Source of the DNA: Dyadobacter tibetensis Y620-1
GTDB lineage: Bacteria; Bacteroidota; Bacteroidia; Cytophagales; Spirosomataceae
Reading direction: 5' to 3'
Assembly (NCBI RefSeq): GCF_000566685.1
Contig: NZ_AZQN01000003.1
Location: forward strand, 868,001-932,000
Length of the DNA: 64,000 nt
Made by a program: the position numbers and the translations under genes. The notes under the pieces are model-generated. The model worked only from the letters and a program-made list of their open reading frames with translations, made no database searches and was not told the DNA's origin. How positions within the stretch are numbered: the stretch's first letter is position 1; every line of letters begins with the position of its first letter. Of the stretch, positions 1 to 9,000 are shown one piece after another.

Positions 1-303
1 TTTTTTATAATTGCTGATCTTATTCATTACCAGCAGCACACGGGTGGTGTTTTCTACATCTACCCGATTGATAAAATACCCTTTTCCCCGCACCGAAATA
101 AGCACACCATCCTTGATCATATGCTTATAGGCCTTTTCTACAGTATCTCTGGAAAGTAAAAACTCCTCACTCAACTGATTAATAGAGGGTATTTTATCAC
201 CTCTTTTAAGCTTACCCTTACTTATGGCTTGGAGTAGAGAGTTGATGATTTGTACATACTTAGGAGCGCTTTCTTTAAATTCTATATCAAATTGTATTTC
301 CAT
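1..303 (-). CDS. GntR-family transcriptional regulator, N-terminal part (runs off the window)
   Basis: The first 101 codons are visible on the minus strand, with the ATG at 301-303 and the reading frame open to base 1. Residues 10-75 form a winged helix-turn-helix of the GntR type: KYVQIINSLLQAI, then KLKRGDKIPSINQLSEEF, then SRDTVEKAYKHMIKDGVL and the wing SVRGKGYFI. This is a DNA-binding repressor or activator domain. In Bacteroidota such domains are often fused to a LacI-like sugar-binding domain; the visible end (TTRVLLVMNKISNY) resembles the first strand of such a domain, but that is inference because the C-terminus is missing. It lies downstream of a strong terminator for the neighbouring DUF6600 gene, so it is probably transcribed on its own. 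Confidence 0.85.
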   Translation of the reverse strand, partial: MEIQFDIEFKESAPKYVQIINSLLQAISKGKLKRGDKIPSINQLSEEFLLSRDTVEKAYKHMIKDGVLISVRGKGYFINRVDVENTTRVLLVMNKISNYKK

Positions 304-375
304 TTCTGGATGTTGTTTTTTTGTAAGAGTCTAAAAATAGCAAATATTAACCATAAAAAACCATATATAAAATTT

Positions 376-416
376 AAGGCGGAAGTCCCCGTGATACATC
401 CGGGGACTTCCGCCTT
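376..416 (-). terminator. Hairpin terminator of the DUF6600 gene
   Basis: Perfect 16-bp inverted repeat (376-391 with 401-416) with a 9-base loop. It lies just past the stop of the minus-strand gene ending at 435. On the minus strand the stem is followed by an A/U-rich run (AAATTTTATATA), consistent with factor-independent termination. It separates that gene from the downstream GntR gene. Confidence 0.8.
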
Positions 417-434
417 ACCTCTCCGCAAAGCGGA

Positions 435-1694
435 TTATTGGGGGTTGCGGCTGCTACGTTCCGAAGAAGAACCACTTCGCTCAGAGCTGGAAGAGGATCG
501 CGAGCGGGTAGGAGAACTTTCGGTCCGGGACGAGCGAGAGGGGGCAGATGGCGTCGGTGCTGAGCGTACATTGGGCGTAGACGAACTTTCCTGAGTTGGA
601 TAGCTTCGGCTCGCTGGCTGCCGACTGGATCGGCTGCTATTCTGCTCCGGGGCTGCCACTCGCTCCGATGAACGTCCCTCATAGGTCGATCGGGAAGGTA
701 AACTCTCCGTGTTCGATCGGGTTGGCGTCTGTCTCTGAGATGGATAGCTGCGACTGTTATTAGGCTCCGAAGGTCTATTATATTCTATGCTACCTCTCGA
801 ATTGCTAGGGATAGTCGAACGTTCGGGAACATTGTAGTCTGCTCCTGTTCTGCTTCCTGTACGCTCAGATCCAGAGTTAGTGCTTCCTCTGGGACTGCTA
901 TATTCACTGCTCGTACGACCATTATATCTGCTATCCGTAGCTCCGTTTCGGGTCGAAGGGGTTCTTTGGTACAAGTCTGTACGATCATTGCTTCTACTCG
1001 ATTGGTTCACTACAGTCCTGCCCCGATCATTTACGACGATATCACGTACCGGCACTGAGCGGCGGGTATAGCGCTCGATATCATCGCGGCGTGGGCCGTA
1101 GACATAGGTGCGGTTGTCGTAACGATAATAATTGTTGATGATCGTTGTTTGGTTATAAATTCTGGAAATTCTATTTCGCGGAACCCAGTAGCGATGCCAG
1201 TTGGGCGTGTAAAAATGTCTATTAGGAACGAAAACCCACCAGAAAGACGGAATGTTAATAGAAACATTAATATTCATTCCAGGGCCCAGTGGTGCCCACC
1301 CATAATAGCCTCCTCCCGAACGCCAATTGACCCAGGCCGGACCCCATTCGTACCCAGGAATCCAGAACCAGCCTAAATAATCATCGAAGGACCAACGCCC
1401 GTAATGAAAGGCGGCCCAGCCCCATTCGTAATCCGAAATCCAGGTATTGCCGTATTCTGTCATCTCCCAATATCCATTGGTAGAATAAGGTTGAAAATCC
1501 TGGGATACGTAGGGAGACCATACGGAGCCGTACTGCGGCGAAGTGGTCCACCGTCCGTAAGGAGATAGTTCATGGTAAAAGGTTTGAAAAGTGAGTCGCA
1601 CATTGGGCTGAGCATTTCCACTTTTAGGGAATGTGATGCCCCCCAACAGCAGTAGGGTTAAGGCTAATAATTGAATGGATCGTCTGGCTTTCAT
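435..1694 (-). CDS. DUF6600-type exported protein with aromatic YG/WG repeats and a Ser/Arg-rich tail
   Basis: The protein has 419 residues. Residues 1-28 form a signal peptide (basic MKARRS, then a Leu-rich core, then GNAQ). Residues 38-150 are rich in Trp, Tyr and Gly, with repeats such as FYHELSPYGRW, WISDYEWGWAAFHYGRW and GWFWIPGYEWGPAWVNWR, the pattern of DUF6600 proteins common in Bacteroidota. From about residue 215 to the end the sequence is low-complexity and dominated by Ser, Arg, Pro and Thr, probably disordered. The role is unknown; export to the periplasm or cell surface is inferred from the signal peptide. A hairpin terminator follows the stop. It is monocistronic, since the next gene upstream is on the other strand. 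Confidence 0.8.
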   Translation of the reverse strand: MKARRSIQLLALTLLLLGGITFPKSGNAQPNVRLTFQTFYHELSPYGRWTTSPQYGSVWSPYVSQDFQPYSTNGYWEMTEYGNTWISDYEWGWAAFHYGRWSFDDYLGWFWIPGYEWGPAWVNWRSGGGYYGWAPLGPGMNINVSINIPSFWWVFVPNRHFYTPNWHRYWVPRNRISRIYNQTTIINNYYRYDNRTYVYGPRRDDIERYTRRSVPVRDIVVNDRGRTVVNQSSRSNDRTDLYQRTPSTRNGATDSRYNGRTSSEYSSPRGSTNSGSERTGSRTGADYNVPERSTIPSNSRGSIEYNRPSEPNNSRSYPSQRQTPTRSNTESLPSRSTYEGRSSERVAAPEQNSSRSSRQPASRSYPTQESSSTPNVRSAPTPSAPSRSSRTESSPTRSRSSSSSERSGSSSERSSRNPQ

Positions 1695-2046
1695 GGCTAT
1701 ATATTTAAAAATGAATGGAAATGTCGTTTTATGGTAGTAGGACAGAATATCATAAAAATAGTTTAACGCGTTTCGTCTGGGCCTTGCAGGAGGATTTTTA
1801 GCTTACTTCTCATGACTATTTTGCTAATTAGATGCGTATTTTTGGTAAATAGTTGGCATGTAGTAATTTATAGGGGTGCTCAAGCAATCAAAATAATCCA
1901 GAGCAATGACAATTCAGCAGCCTGTTGCCCGGATAAGGCCTTGATCTTTAACATGTATTAACAAAACAGTTGGGGAATAACTTTGGTGGCGATGTATAAA
2001 AAACGACTGGTTGCCGGTCATTCGTACAATTGAATCTGATTTAAAA
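1695..2046. other. Intergenic region between divergent genes
   Basis: This stretch separates the minus-strand DUF6600 gene from arfB. No coding sequence was recognised. The only clear signal is a Bacteroidota-type -7 box at 1978-1985, annotated separately. An in-frame TTG at 2011 could extend arfB, but the extension has no family support. Confidence 0.6.
1978..1985 (+). promoter_or_regulatory. Putative -7 promoter box for arfB
   Basis: TAACTTTG matches the Bacteroidota consensus TAnnTTTG exactly. It would place transcription start near 1992, about 55 bases before the ATG at 2047. No good TTTG -33 element is visible, so the call is tentative. Confidence 0.35.
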
Positions 2047-2472
2047 ATGGTAAGTATAGAAAGTCCCGATCCCGTCCTGCTACTGCAGGAGGTAGTATTT
2101 CAGACGGCCCGTAGTGGAGGGAGTGGGGGACAGCATGTAAATAAGTTAGAAACGAAGGTAGAGCTACGCTTCGATGTTCAGGGTTCTTCCCTTTTGACTA
2201 ACGAGCAAAGGGATATTATTATTGACAAACTGAAAAATAGGCTCACGCAGGAGGGTGTATTGATTCTTTTTGATCAGTCGTCCCGGACTCAGCTGGCCAA
2301 TAAAAAAGGGGTGATCGAAAAGTTTAAGAACTTATTGGAAAGAGCTTTTCAGGCTGAAAAACCCAGGAAATCGACCAAACCAACCTTTGCGAGTAAACTA
2401 AAGCGCCTCAAGGGGAAAAAGAAACGTTCTGCTACGAAATTAATGCGTGGAAAACCGGATATTGAGTTGTAA
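2047..2472 (+). CDS. arfB: Peptidyl-tRNA hydrolase ArfB-type (ribosome rescue, class I release-factor domain)
   Basis: The 141-residue protein carries a release-factor-1-like catalytic domain with the GGQ motif at residues 27-29 (SGGSGGQHVNKLETKVELRF) and no codon-recognition domain. A Lys/Arg-rich C-terminal tail (KPTFASKLKRLKGKKKRSATK) is typical of ArfB/YaeJ, where it enters the empty mRNA channel of stalled ribosomes. The enzyme hydrolyses peptidyl-tRNA on non-stop complexes. I chose the ATG at 2047 rather than the upstream in-frame TTG at 2011 because the family normally begins 20-30 residues before GGQ. It converges on the FAD/Fe-S oxidase gene, with a shared hairpin between the stops. 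Confidence 0.85.
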   Translation: MVSIESPDPVLLLQEVVFQTARSGGSGGQHVNKLETKVELRFDVQGSSLLTNEQRDIIIDKLKNRLTQEGVLILFDQSSRTQLANKKGVIEKFKNLLERAFQAEKPRKSTKPTFASKLKRLKGKKKRSATKLMRGKPDIEL

Positions 2473-2477
2473 ATGGC

Positions 2478-2520
2478 TCCCCTTTATTCCTATACACGCA
2501 TGTACCGAAGATAAAGGGGA
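2478..2520. terminator. Hairpin between convergent genes
   Basis: A 10-bp perfect inverted repeat (2478-2487 with 2511-2520) with a 23-base loop lies between the stops of arfB and the FAD/Fe-S oxidase. It has no strong T-run on either side, so it is a moderate bidirectional terminator candidate. Confidence 0.45.
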
Positions 2521-2528
2521 ATCATTAA

Positions 2529-5507
2529 TTATAGCAGTGCCTCGAATAATATTTCGGCAGGGTGGAGGGCCTTTCTGCCGGTTCCATCATGGATCTGGTG
2601 CCTACAGCTGGTGCCAGGGGCTGCAATAATCACTTCCTGAGGTTGTTGACGTACCGTTGGGAATAAAACAAGTTCACCTATTTGCATTGATAGATCGTAA
2701 TGTTCTTGCTCATAGCCAAATGAACCGGCCATGCCACAGCAGCCTGAAGGGATTAACTGAACGTTATAATTTTCTGGTAATGACAGCATAATCTTGGTTG
2801 GAACTAAGCTGGATATCGCTTTCTGCTGGCAGTGGCCGTGGAGTTTTATCAATCTTTTTTCCTTGGTAAAGCGGTTTCTGTCGATTTTCTTAAGGGCTAT
2901 CTCCCGGGCAATAAATTCATCAAACTGTAATGCATTGCTTCCGAGCCTTTTGGCGTCTTCGAGAAGGCTGTCGTCCACCAGGTCGGGGTATTCATCCCGG
3001 AAAGTAAGAATAGCAGAAGGTTCGATACCTATTAATGGGGTATCATGGGCAATCAGGTCTTTTAACAGTCGCACGTTTTCTTCAGCAAGTGCTTTGGCAT
3101 CGCGGAGCAGGCCTTTTGATAGTTGAGGCCGTCCGGAGGGTTTATGAGCCGGAATAATCACCTCATAGCCGAGTTTCTCCAGCGTTAGAATGGCCTTTTT
3201 ACCTATTTCGACATCATTATAATTAGTGAATTCATCACAAAACAGGTATACAACTGGACTGTTGGTATCAGAACTCGCCTGGCTATGCTTTTTCCACCAT
3301 GATTTTAGGGTGGTTCTGTGGAGTAGAGGCATGGTTCTGTCTGGATGGAAGCCTACCAATTTATTGGCCATGCGCCTCAGTGGGGCATTTTTGAAAACCA
3401 TATTATAGGCCCAAGGCACATAACTCGCCATGCTCGTCATTTTCGAAAAATTTCCGATCATCCACGACCGTAATGGAACCCCATTGGCATCGTGATATTG
3501 TTGCAGGAATTCCATTTTGAGTTTAGCAACATCCACATTGGAAGGACACTCCCCTTTGCAGCCCTTACAGGCAAGACATAGATCAAAAACTTCCTTGATT
3601 TCTGGATGATCGAAACGGTTTTCTTTGGTGGAATGGGTTAGCATCTCCCGGAGTATATTGGCTCGTGCCCGGGTGGTATCCTTTTCGTTCCGAGTGGCCA
3701 TAAAGCTAGGACACATAGTACCTCCACTCAGTTTTGTTTTCCGACAGTCTCCCGCTCCGTTACATTGCTCGGCATGTTGAAGGATGTTCTGATCGTGGAA
3801 TCGGAAATTGGTTTTAAATTCAGGAGTTTTCTGGTCGGCCTCGTAGCGTAAAAAGGTATCCATCGGAGCCGTGTCAACAATTTTTCCCGGATTGAATAAA
3901 TTGTAGGGGTCCCAAAGTTTTTTGATTTCCTTAAAGAGTTGATAATTATGCTCCCCTACCATTTTAGGAATAAATTCACCTCTGAGCCGTCCATCGCCAT
4001 GCTCTCCAGATAGTGAGCCATCGTATTTCTTTACAAGCGTAGCAATTTCTTCGGCAATCATTCGGAACTGTTGATGGCCTTCCTTGGTCTTCAAATTTAT
4101 AATGGGGCGTAAATGTATCTCTCCGGTTCCTGCATGTGCATAATGAACGGACGACATGCCATGTTGCTTAAGAATCTCATTGAAATCTCGGATATATTGC
4201 GGCTGATCCAGGACGTCTACTGCCGTATCCTCGATGACGGCTACGGCTTTTTCATCTCCGGGCAAATTAGCCAGAAGACCCAGACCTGCCTTTCGCAAGG
4301 CCCATACTTTTTTGGTATCTTCTCCAAAAAGCAGCGGATAGTGAAAGCCCATGCCTGCTTCTTTAAGTTCCTTTACGAGTTGCTCGCAGCTTTCCTCTAC
4401 CTCTGCCTGTGTTTCACGGGAGAGATCGACCACCAGGATTGCAGGGAATTTACCATCAGGCTTGTTTTTGACAAAGAAGGCATTTTTTTTCTGCTCCACA
4501 TTTGTAGCGGCACATTCCAGTATATAATCGTCTATTAATTCTACGGCCTGCGGCTGGTATTTGAGGGTGAGGATAGTTGTCCTTAAGGCCTCATCAATGG
4601 TGTCGCAATGGATGCAAAGTAGTCCCTGGGTCTTAGGCGGCAGGGCAACCAGATTAACCTTTATTTCTGTCAAAAAGCAGAGAGTGCCTTCGGAGCCGGC
4701 TATTAAGCTACACATATTAAAGGGGAGTGACTCCTGCCCGGGTTCGTTGAAGGGTTGCATGTTTAACAGCATATCCAAGGCATACCCCGTATTCCTGCGA
4801 CTAATACTGGGTTTGGGGAAATTTTTACGAATCTCCTCCTTGTTACGACTATCCTGGAGTATGTCATGAGTCTTTAGGTATATTTTGTCCTCCAGGGTTG
4901 CCGAACCATTTTTTGCCTGGGCTTCCTGAATTCTCCGATTATACTCTTCCCTGCTCAGATTATGGAAATGTGCCTCGCTCCCATCAGCAAGCAGGGCGTG
5001 GACTTCCAGGGTGTGCTCCCTTGCACTACCATATACAATGCTGTTGGACCCACAGGAGTTATTACCTACCATGCCACCAATCATAGCCCTGTTGGCTGTA
5101 GAAGTTTCGGGACCATAATAAAGACCATATTCCTTCAAGGCAAAGTTTAATTCATCCCTTACCACTCCAGGTTGCACCCTTACCCAGCGCTCCTGCGGGT
5201 TGATTTCTAGTATTTTATTGAAATGTTTAGAAACGTCGACAACGAGTCCGCTACCTACCACTTGCCCGGCCAGTGACGTCCCTGCCGTACGGGGTATCAG
5301 GGAAATTTTTTCTCGTATAGCAAAATCAATAATCGCCTTCAGGTCTTTCTTATGCTTGGGTATGGCTACTCCAAGGGGCATCTCGCGGTAAGCCGATGCA
5401 TCAGTGGCATAAAGGGTACGTATGGTATTATCTAAGTGGAGATCGCCTTCGATCTGATCTGCCAATGATTTTAAGTTCAGGGATAACTGCTCTGGCGAGG
5501 TGGTCAT
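2529..5507 (-). CDS. FAD-linked oxidase fused to Fe-S/CCG domains (D-lactate or D-2-hydroxyglutarate dehydrogenase type)
   Basis: The 992-residue protein combines a GlcD-like half and a GlcF-like half. Residues ~35-260 hold the PCMH-type FAD-binding fold, with IPRTAGTSLAGQVVG and GGMVGNNSCGSNS. Residues ~290-555 are the FAD-oxidase C-terminal domain ending in SLSGEHGDGRLRGEF and LFNPGKIVD. Cys-rich cluster segments lie at about 577-600 and 641-656 (CLACKGCKGECPSNVD), and CCG-domain cysteines near 915-930 (SGCCGMAGSFGYE). The family oxidises 2-hydroxyacids at the inner face of the membrane and passes electrons to the respiratory chain. No transmembrane segment or signal peptide is present. YdiJ-type D-2-hydroxyglutarate dehydrogenase and D-lactate dehydrogenase cannot be told apart from motifs. 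A -7 box lies about 30 bases upstream of the start. Confidence 0.88.
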   Translation of the reverse strand: MTTSPEQLSLNLKSLADQIEGDLHLDNTIRTLYATDASAYREMPLGVAIPKHKKDLKAIIDFAIREKISLIPRTAGTSLAGQVVGSGLVVDVSKHFNKILEINPQERWVRVQPGVVRDELNFALKEYGLYYGPETSTANRAMIGGMVGNNSCGSNSIVYGSAREHTLEVHALLADGSEAHFHNLSREEYNRRIQEAQAKNGSATLEDKIYLKTHDILQDSRNKEEIRKNFPKPSISRRNTGYALDMLLNMQPFNEPGQESLPFNMCSLIAGSEGTLCFLTEIKVNLVALPPKTQGLLCIHCDTIDEALRTTILTLKYQPQAVELIDDYILECAATNVEQKKNAFFVKNKPDGKFPAILVVDLSRETQAEVEESCEQLVKELKEAGMGFHYPLLFGEDTKKVWALRKAGLGLLANLPGDEKAVAVIEDTAVDVLDQPQYIRDFNEILKQHGMSSVHYAHAGTGEIHLRPIINLKTKEGHQQFRMIAEEIATLVKKYDGSLSGEHGDGRLRGEFIPKMVGEHNYQLFKEIKKLWDPYNLFNPGKIVDTAPMDTFLRYEADQKTPEFKTNFRFHDQNILQHAEQCNGAGDCRKTKLSGGTMCPSFMATRNEKDTTRARANILREMLTHSTKENRFDHPEIKEVFDLCLACKGCKGECPSNVDVAKLKMEFLQQYHDANGVPLRSWMIGNFSKMTSMASYVPWAYNMVFKNAPLRRMANKLVGFHPDRTMPLLHRTTLKSWWKKHSQASSDTNSPVVYLFCDEFTNYNDVEIGKKAILTLEKLGYEVIIPAHKPSGRPQLSKGLLRDAKALAEENVRLLKDLIAHDTPLIGIEPSAILTFRDEYPDLVDDSLLEDAKRLGSNALQFDEFIAREIALKKIDRNRFTKEKRLIKLHGHCQQKAISSLVPTKIMLSLPENYNVQLIPSGCCGMAGSFGYEQEHYDLSMQIGELVLFPTVRQQPQEVIIAAPGTSCRHQIHDGTGRKALHPAEILFEALL

Positions 5508-5537
5508 AGGTACTATTTAATATAAAATGTCGTAAGA

Positions 5538-5545
5538 CAAAGTTA
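5538..5545 (-). promoter_or_regulatory. Putative -7 box for the FAD/Fe-S oxidase gene
   Basis: On the minus strand this reads TAACTTTG, identical to the box upstream of arfB and an exact TAnnTTTG match. It predicts a 5' leader of roughly 25 bases. A -33 TTTG is not evident. Confidence 0.4.
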
Positions 5546-5830
5546 CGAAGTAACAGGCTTTGAAGCATTAAGGAAAAAGCTAAAATTTCAAAAATCGACA
5601 TTTGTAAATAGGACTTTTCGATGTACTCGTCTGGATACCGCCAATAATTCGGAAAGATGCTTAGATAGTATAAGTATTTGCTAAAATATTTTAATAATTC
5701 AATCGTAATGAAATGTCCAAAAATTAAATTGCTATTGTTGTATTAGAAGGAATAATTGTACAAATTTACTTTAAATTATCTGTAAACATGGTATTATTTT
5801 AATGTTTGATTATATTAAATGCATATTATC

Positions 5831-5879
5831 GTTCTTAAGAACCAAGTTTATAGTGATATTGTACCATATTAAATTGGTA
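5831..5879 (+). promoter_or_regulatory. Two dyad elements upstream of SusC, possible operator
   Basis: A perfect 12-bp palindrome, GTTCTTAAGAAC, lies at 5831-5842. A second dyad has arms TACCA (5862-5866) and TGGTA (5875-5879) separated by eight A/T bases. Both lie within 90 bases of the SusC start, where a transcription factor could act. No regulator gene is adjacent to this locus. Confidence 0.3.
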
Positions 5880-5919
5880 TGAAAATAATAGTGCTATATA
5901 ACAAACCAAACGAAAACCT

Positions 5920-8900
5920 ATGAAGAATTTATGCTCCTATGATTGGCAGAGGGACGTATTACGAGGCCTCAGCCGTAAAGCAAAATCTGAGACAACTTTG
6001 CTTTATAAAATCTATTTAATTCTACTAATAATTACCATCTGTGGCTCGGGTTCTGCCATTGCCCAGAATGTTAATTTATCCGGTAAAGTTACTGACTCAA
6101 AATCAGAAGGTATTCCCGGGGTCACCGTAACGGTGAAAGGTACCACTACCGGAACAAATACGGATATTGATGGAGGCTACACCTTATCGGCTCCGGCCAA
6201 CGCCACACTGACTTTCTCTGCCATAGGCTTCGTATCTCAAGACATTGCGGTTGGAAATAAGTCCGTAATTAATGTCGTTCTCAAGGAAGATATAAGAGCC
6301 TTAGAGGAAGTTGTGGTAGTAGGATATGGTACGGTTAAGAAGAAGGATGCTACCGGATCAGTTTCAGCAATTGGGGCCAAAGACTTTCAGAAGGGAGTAG
6401 TAACTTCCCCAGAACAGCTTATGCAAGGTAGAGTAGCTGGGGTACAAATTTCCCAGTCCAGTGGAGAGCCTGGAGGAGGTATAAACGTTCGTATTCGTGG
6501 AACCTCTTCCGTATTAGGTGGAAATAACCCTTTATTTGTAATTGATGGTGTACCGCTTAGTGGGGACAATACCTCCGGTAGCGGAAACTCACAAGGGGTA
6601 GGGCGTCAGGCAGCGAAGAACCCTTTGAATTTCTTAAATCCAGATGATATTGCGAGCATAGATATTCTGAAAGATGCCTCAGCAACCGCTATCTATGGAT
6701 CCAGGGGTGCCAATGGAGTTGTACTCATTACTACTAAGAAAGGTAAGGGCTCGGGCTCTCTGGATTATAGCTATTCTTTAGGGGTTAGTAATATCACTAA
6801 AAAATATGACCTGCTATCGGCGGATGAATACCGGGCGGCAGGTGGCCAAGACTACGAAGCAAGTACAGATTGGCAGGATGAAGCCTTCCGGACTGCTCTG
6901 ACACATCAGCATAATCTTTCTTATGGCGGGGGTGATCAGACGGGTAATTACCGCTTTTCTCTGGGTTATATGAATCAGGACGGAATTGTAGAAAAGTCTA
7001 ATGTGAAGCGCTATAGTGTGAGTTTCAATGGCCAGAAGAAATTTGTTAATGATAAACTAACCATTGGAAGTAACTTAAGCTTCGCTAATACGCAAGATGC
7101 GGGCGTTCCCATTTCCGAGAATTCCGGCTTTGAGGGCGACCTGATGGGAGCAATATTAAAATCGAATCCTACCCGTACCGTATTCAACGAAGATGGTTCT
7201 TATAACCAACCTGGGAATACGGAACCCAATCCCATGGCATTTTTGGCCTATTCGAAAGATAATAATAATACCCTTCGTGCATTGGGTAATATTAACGCAG
7301 AACTGCAGATTATAAATGGATTGAAATTCAAAACCGTACTTGGGTTTGATAAATCCATGGCGAGTAGAAAGCAGGCACTGTCCGGAGACCTGGTGGCTAC
7401 TGGGATTACAGGTAAAGGGCGTGTATATATACGCGATGTAGAGGCGGATAACCAACTCTGGGAAAATTATTTTACCTACGATAAGGAGTTTGGAGATGTC
7501 TCTTTCAACGGATTATTAGGTTATTCCTATCAAAGTTTTGAAAACTCTGGGAAAAGTATTGCCGCAGCCAATTTCAGAACCACGGATATGGATGTAATGA
7601 TCAATAACCTTGGATCAGCTGGAAGCATACTAATAAAAGATGCCTCTAACCTAGAGTCAGTAGGTTCTGTGGTTCAGAATTCCAATTATACCAAAGATGA
7701 GTTACAATCTTATTTTGGTAGGGTCAACGTGGGAATTAGGAGCAAGTATTTATTTACGGCCACCCTGAGGGTTGATGGATCATCTAAGTTTGGTGGCAAT
7801 AATAAATATGGCTACTTCCCTTCAGGAGCCTTCAAGTGGAAACTGATGGAAGAAGATTTTATTCCTAAAACAATGTTTGATGACCTTGCCTTACGTGTCG
7901 GCTATGGGATTACGGGTAATCAGGCAATACCGCATAACGTATACGATAGAAGAGACCGTTATAGCGATTATACCATTAACCAAGACGCTAATAAAATAGA
8001 AGGAGGGGGATTGAACGCAGTTGCATTCAATAATCCTAATCTGAAATGGGAATCAACGACAGCCTTGAATTTGGGGTTGGACTTTGCAATATTTAAGAGC
8101 AAACTTTCGGGGTCAATTGACCTATACTCGAAGTCTACGAGAGACCTTCTGTTTAAAGTCGTTGCCGCTCAACCAGCACCTAATCCCTTCGTATTTCAAA
8201 ACTTGGATACTGATATCCAAAATCAGGGGGTAGAGTTAGCCCTGAATGCTGTTGCTATGGATCGCAAGGATTTTTCGTGGGAGGTTCTACTCAACCTAGC
8301 CTATAATAAGAACCTTGTTAAAAATCTAAAGGGAACGTATGATACAGGAGAAATTAATGGTCAGGGGCTGTCAGGAGCTTTCGCTCAACGCCTTGCTGAA
8401 GGACAACCCTTATTCGCTTTCTTCCTTAGAGAGTTTGCAGGCTTCGATGAGTCGGGCAATAGTATTTATCCTAATGGAGACTTTCAGCAATTCTTAGGAG
8501 GAAAAAGTCCTCTTCCAAAGTTGACTAGTGGATTGACAAATAATTTCCGGTATAAGAATTTCGATGCAAGCGTCTTCTTCAACGGTGTATTCGGTAATTA
8601 TTTATATTCCAACACTGAAAATGCTTTCTTTACGCAGGGGTCTTTTGCAAATGGTCGTAATGTTACTAAGAATGTTATCAATAACGGAGAAGGCTCTTTA
8701 AATGCTCCGGAAGTAAGTACCAGGTTCCTTCAAAAAGGTGATTTTGTCAGACTTCAAAACTTATCGGTAGGATATAGAGTGCCTCTAGGGGAGAATAAGA
8801 TTATCTCTTCTGCCAGAGTTTATATCACCGGTCAAAATCTATTGACCTTTACCAAGTACGACGGGCAAGATCCTGAAGTAACCACAAATAAATCATTAAA

Positions 8901-8982
8901 TGACATTCCTTCATTCGGAATCGATTACACCGCCTATCCAAGAGCTAGAACTTGGACGATTGGAGTCAATGTGTCATTTTAA
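5920..8982 (+). CDS. SusC/RagA-family TonB-linked outer-membrane transporter
   Basis: The 1020-residue protein has a long N-terminal signal region ending near residue 48 (SGSAIAQ). A carboxypeptidase-regulatory-like domain follows at ~52-130 (LSGKVTDSKSEGIPGVTVTVKGT). The TonB-box/plug junction is EEVVVVGYGTVKKKDATGSV at ~129, then the plug (VRIRGTSSVLGGNNPLFVIDG, SATAIYGSRGANGVVLITTKKG), then a beta-barrel ending in the aromatic GVNVSF. There is no STN domain, so it is not built for FecR signalling, unlike the SusC at 58619-62056. SusC proteins import oligomeric nutrients across the outer membrane with a SusD lid. SusD begins 18 bases downstream. The substrate is unknown because no carbohydrate enzyme or peptidase lies nearby. 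Confidence 0.93.
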   Translation: MKNLCSYDWQRDVLRGLSRKAKSETTLLYKIYLILLIITICGSGSAIAQNVNLSGKVTDSKSEGIPGVTVTVKGTTTGTNTDIDGGYTLSAPANATLTFSAIGFVSQDIAVGNKSVINVVLKEDIRALEEVVVVGYGTVKKKDATGSVSAIGAKDFQKGVVTSPEQLMQGRVAGVQISQSSGEPGGGINVRIRGTSSVLGGNNPLFVIDGVPLSGDNTSGSGNSQGVGRQAAKNPLNFLNPDDIASIDILKDASATAIYGSRGANGVVLITTKKGKGSGSLDYSYSLGVSNITKKYDLLSADEYRAAGGQDYEASTDWQDEAFRTALTHQHNLSYGGGDQTGNYRFSLGYMNQDGIVEKSNVKRYSVSFNGQKKFVNDKLTIGSNLSFANTQDAGVPISENSGFEGDLMGAILKSNPTRTVFNEDGSYNQPGNTEPNPMAFLAYSKDNNNTLRALGNINAELQIINGLKFKTVLGFDKSMASRKQALSGDLVATGITGKGRVYIRDVEADNQLWENYFTYDKEFGDVSFNGLLGYSYQSFENSGKSIAAANFRTTDMDVMINNLGSAGSILIKDASNLESVGSVVQNSNYTKDELQSYFGRVNVGIRSKYLFTATLRVDGSSKFGGNNKYGYFPSGAFKWKLMEEDFIPKTMFDDLALRVGYGITGNQAIPHNVYDRRDRYSDYTINQDANKIEGGGLNAVAFNNPNLKWESTTALNLGLDFAIFKSKLSGSIDLYSKSTRDLLFKVVAAQPAPNPFVFQNLDTDIQNQGVELALNAVAMDRKDFSWEVLLNLAYNKNLVKNLKGTYDTGEINGQGLSGAFAQRLAEGQPLFAFFLREFAGFDESGNSIYPNGDFQQFLGGKSPLPKLTSGLTNNFRYKNFDASVFFNGVFGNYLYSNTENAFFTQGSFANGRNVTKNVINNGEGSLNAPEVSTRFLQKGDFVRLQNLSVGYRVPLGENKIISSARVYITGQNLLTFTKYDGQDPEVTTNKSLNDIPSFGIDYTAYPRARTWTIGVNVSF

Positions 8983-9000
8983 CTAAAAAAAGCATTCAAA

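Larger units (their letters stand above)
5508..5919. other. Divergent promoter region between the FAD/Fe-S oxidase and SusC
   Basis: An AT-rich stretch without a credible gene. It contains a minus-strand -7 box at 5538-5545 and two dyad elements close to SusC (a 12-bp palindrome at 5831-5842 and an inverted repeat at 5862-5879), annotated separately. Confidence 0.6.

Noticed and set aside
374-682. Two small frames around the Ser/Arg-rich end of the DUF6600 gene
   Set aside because: They cross the terminator stem and read low-complexity DNA in other frames.
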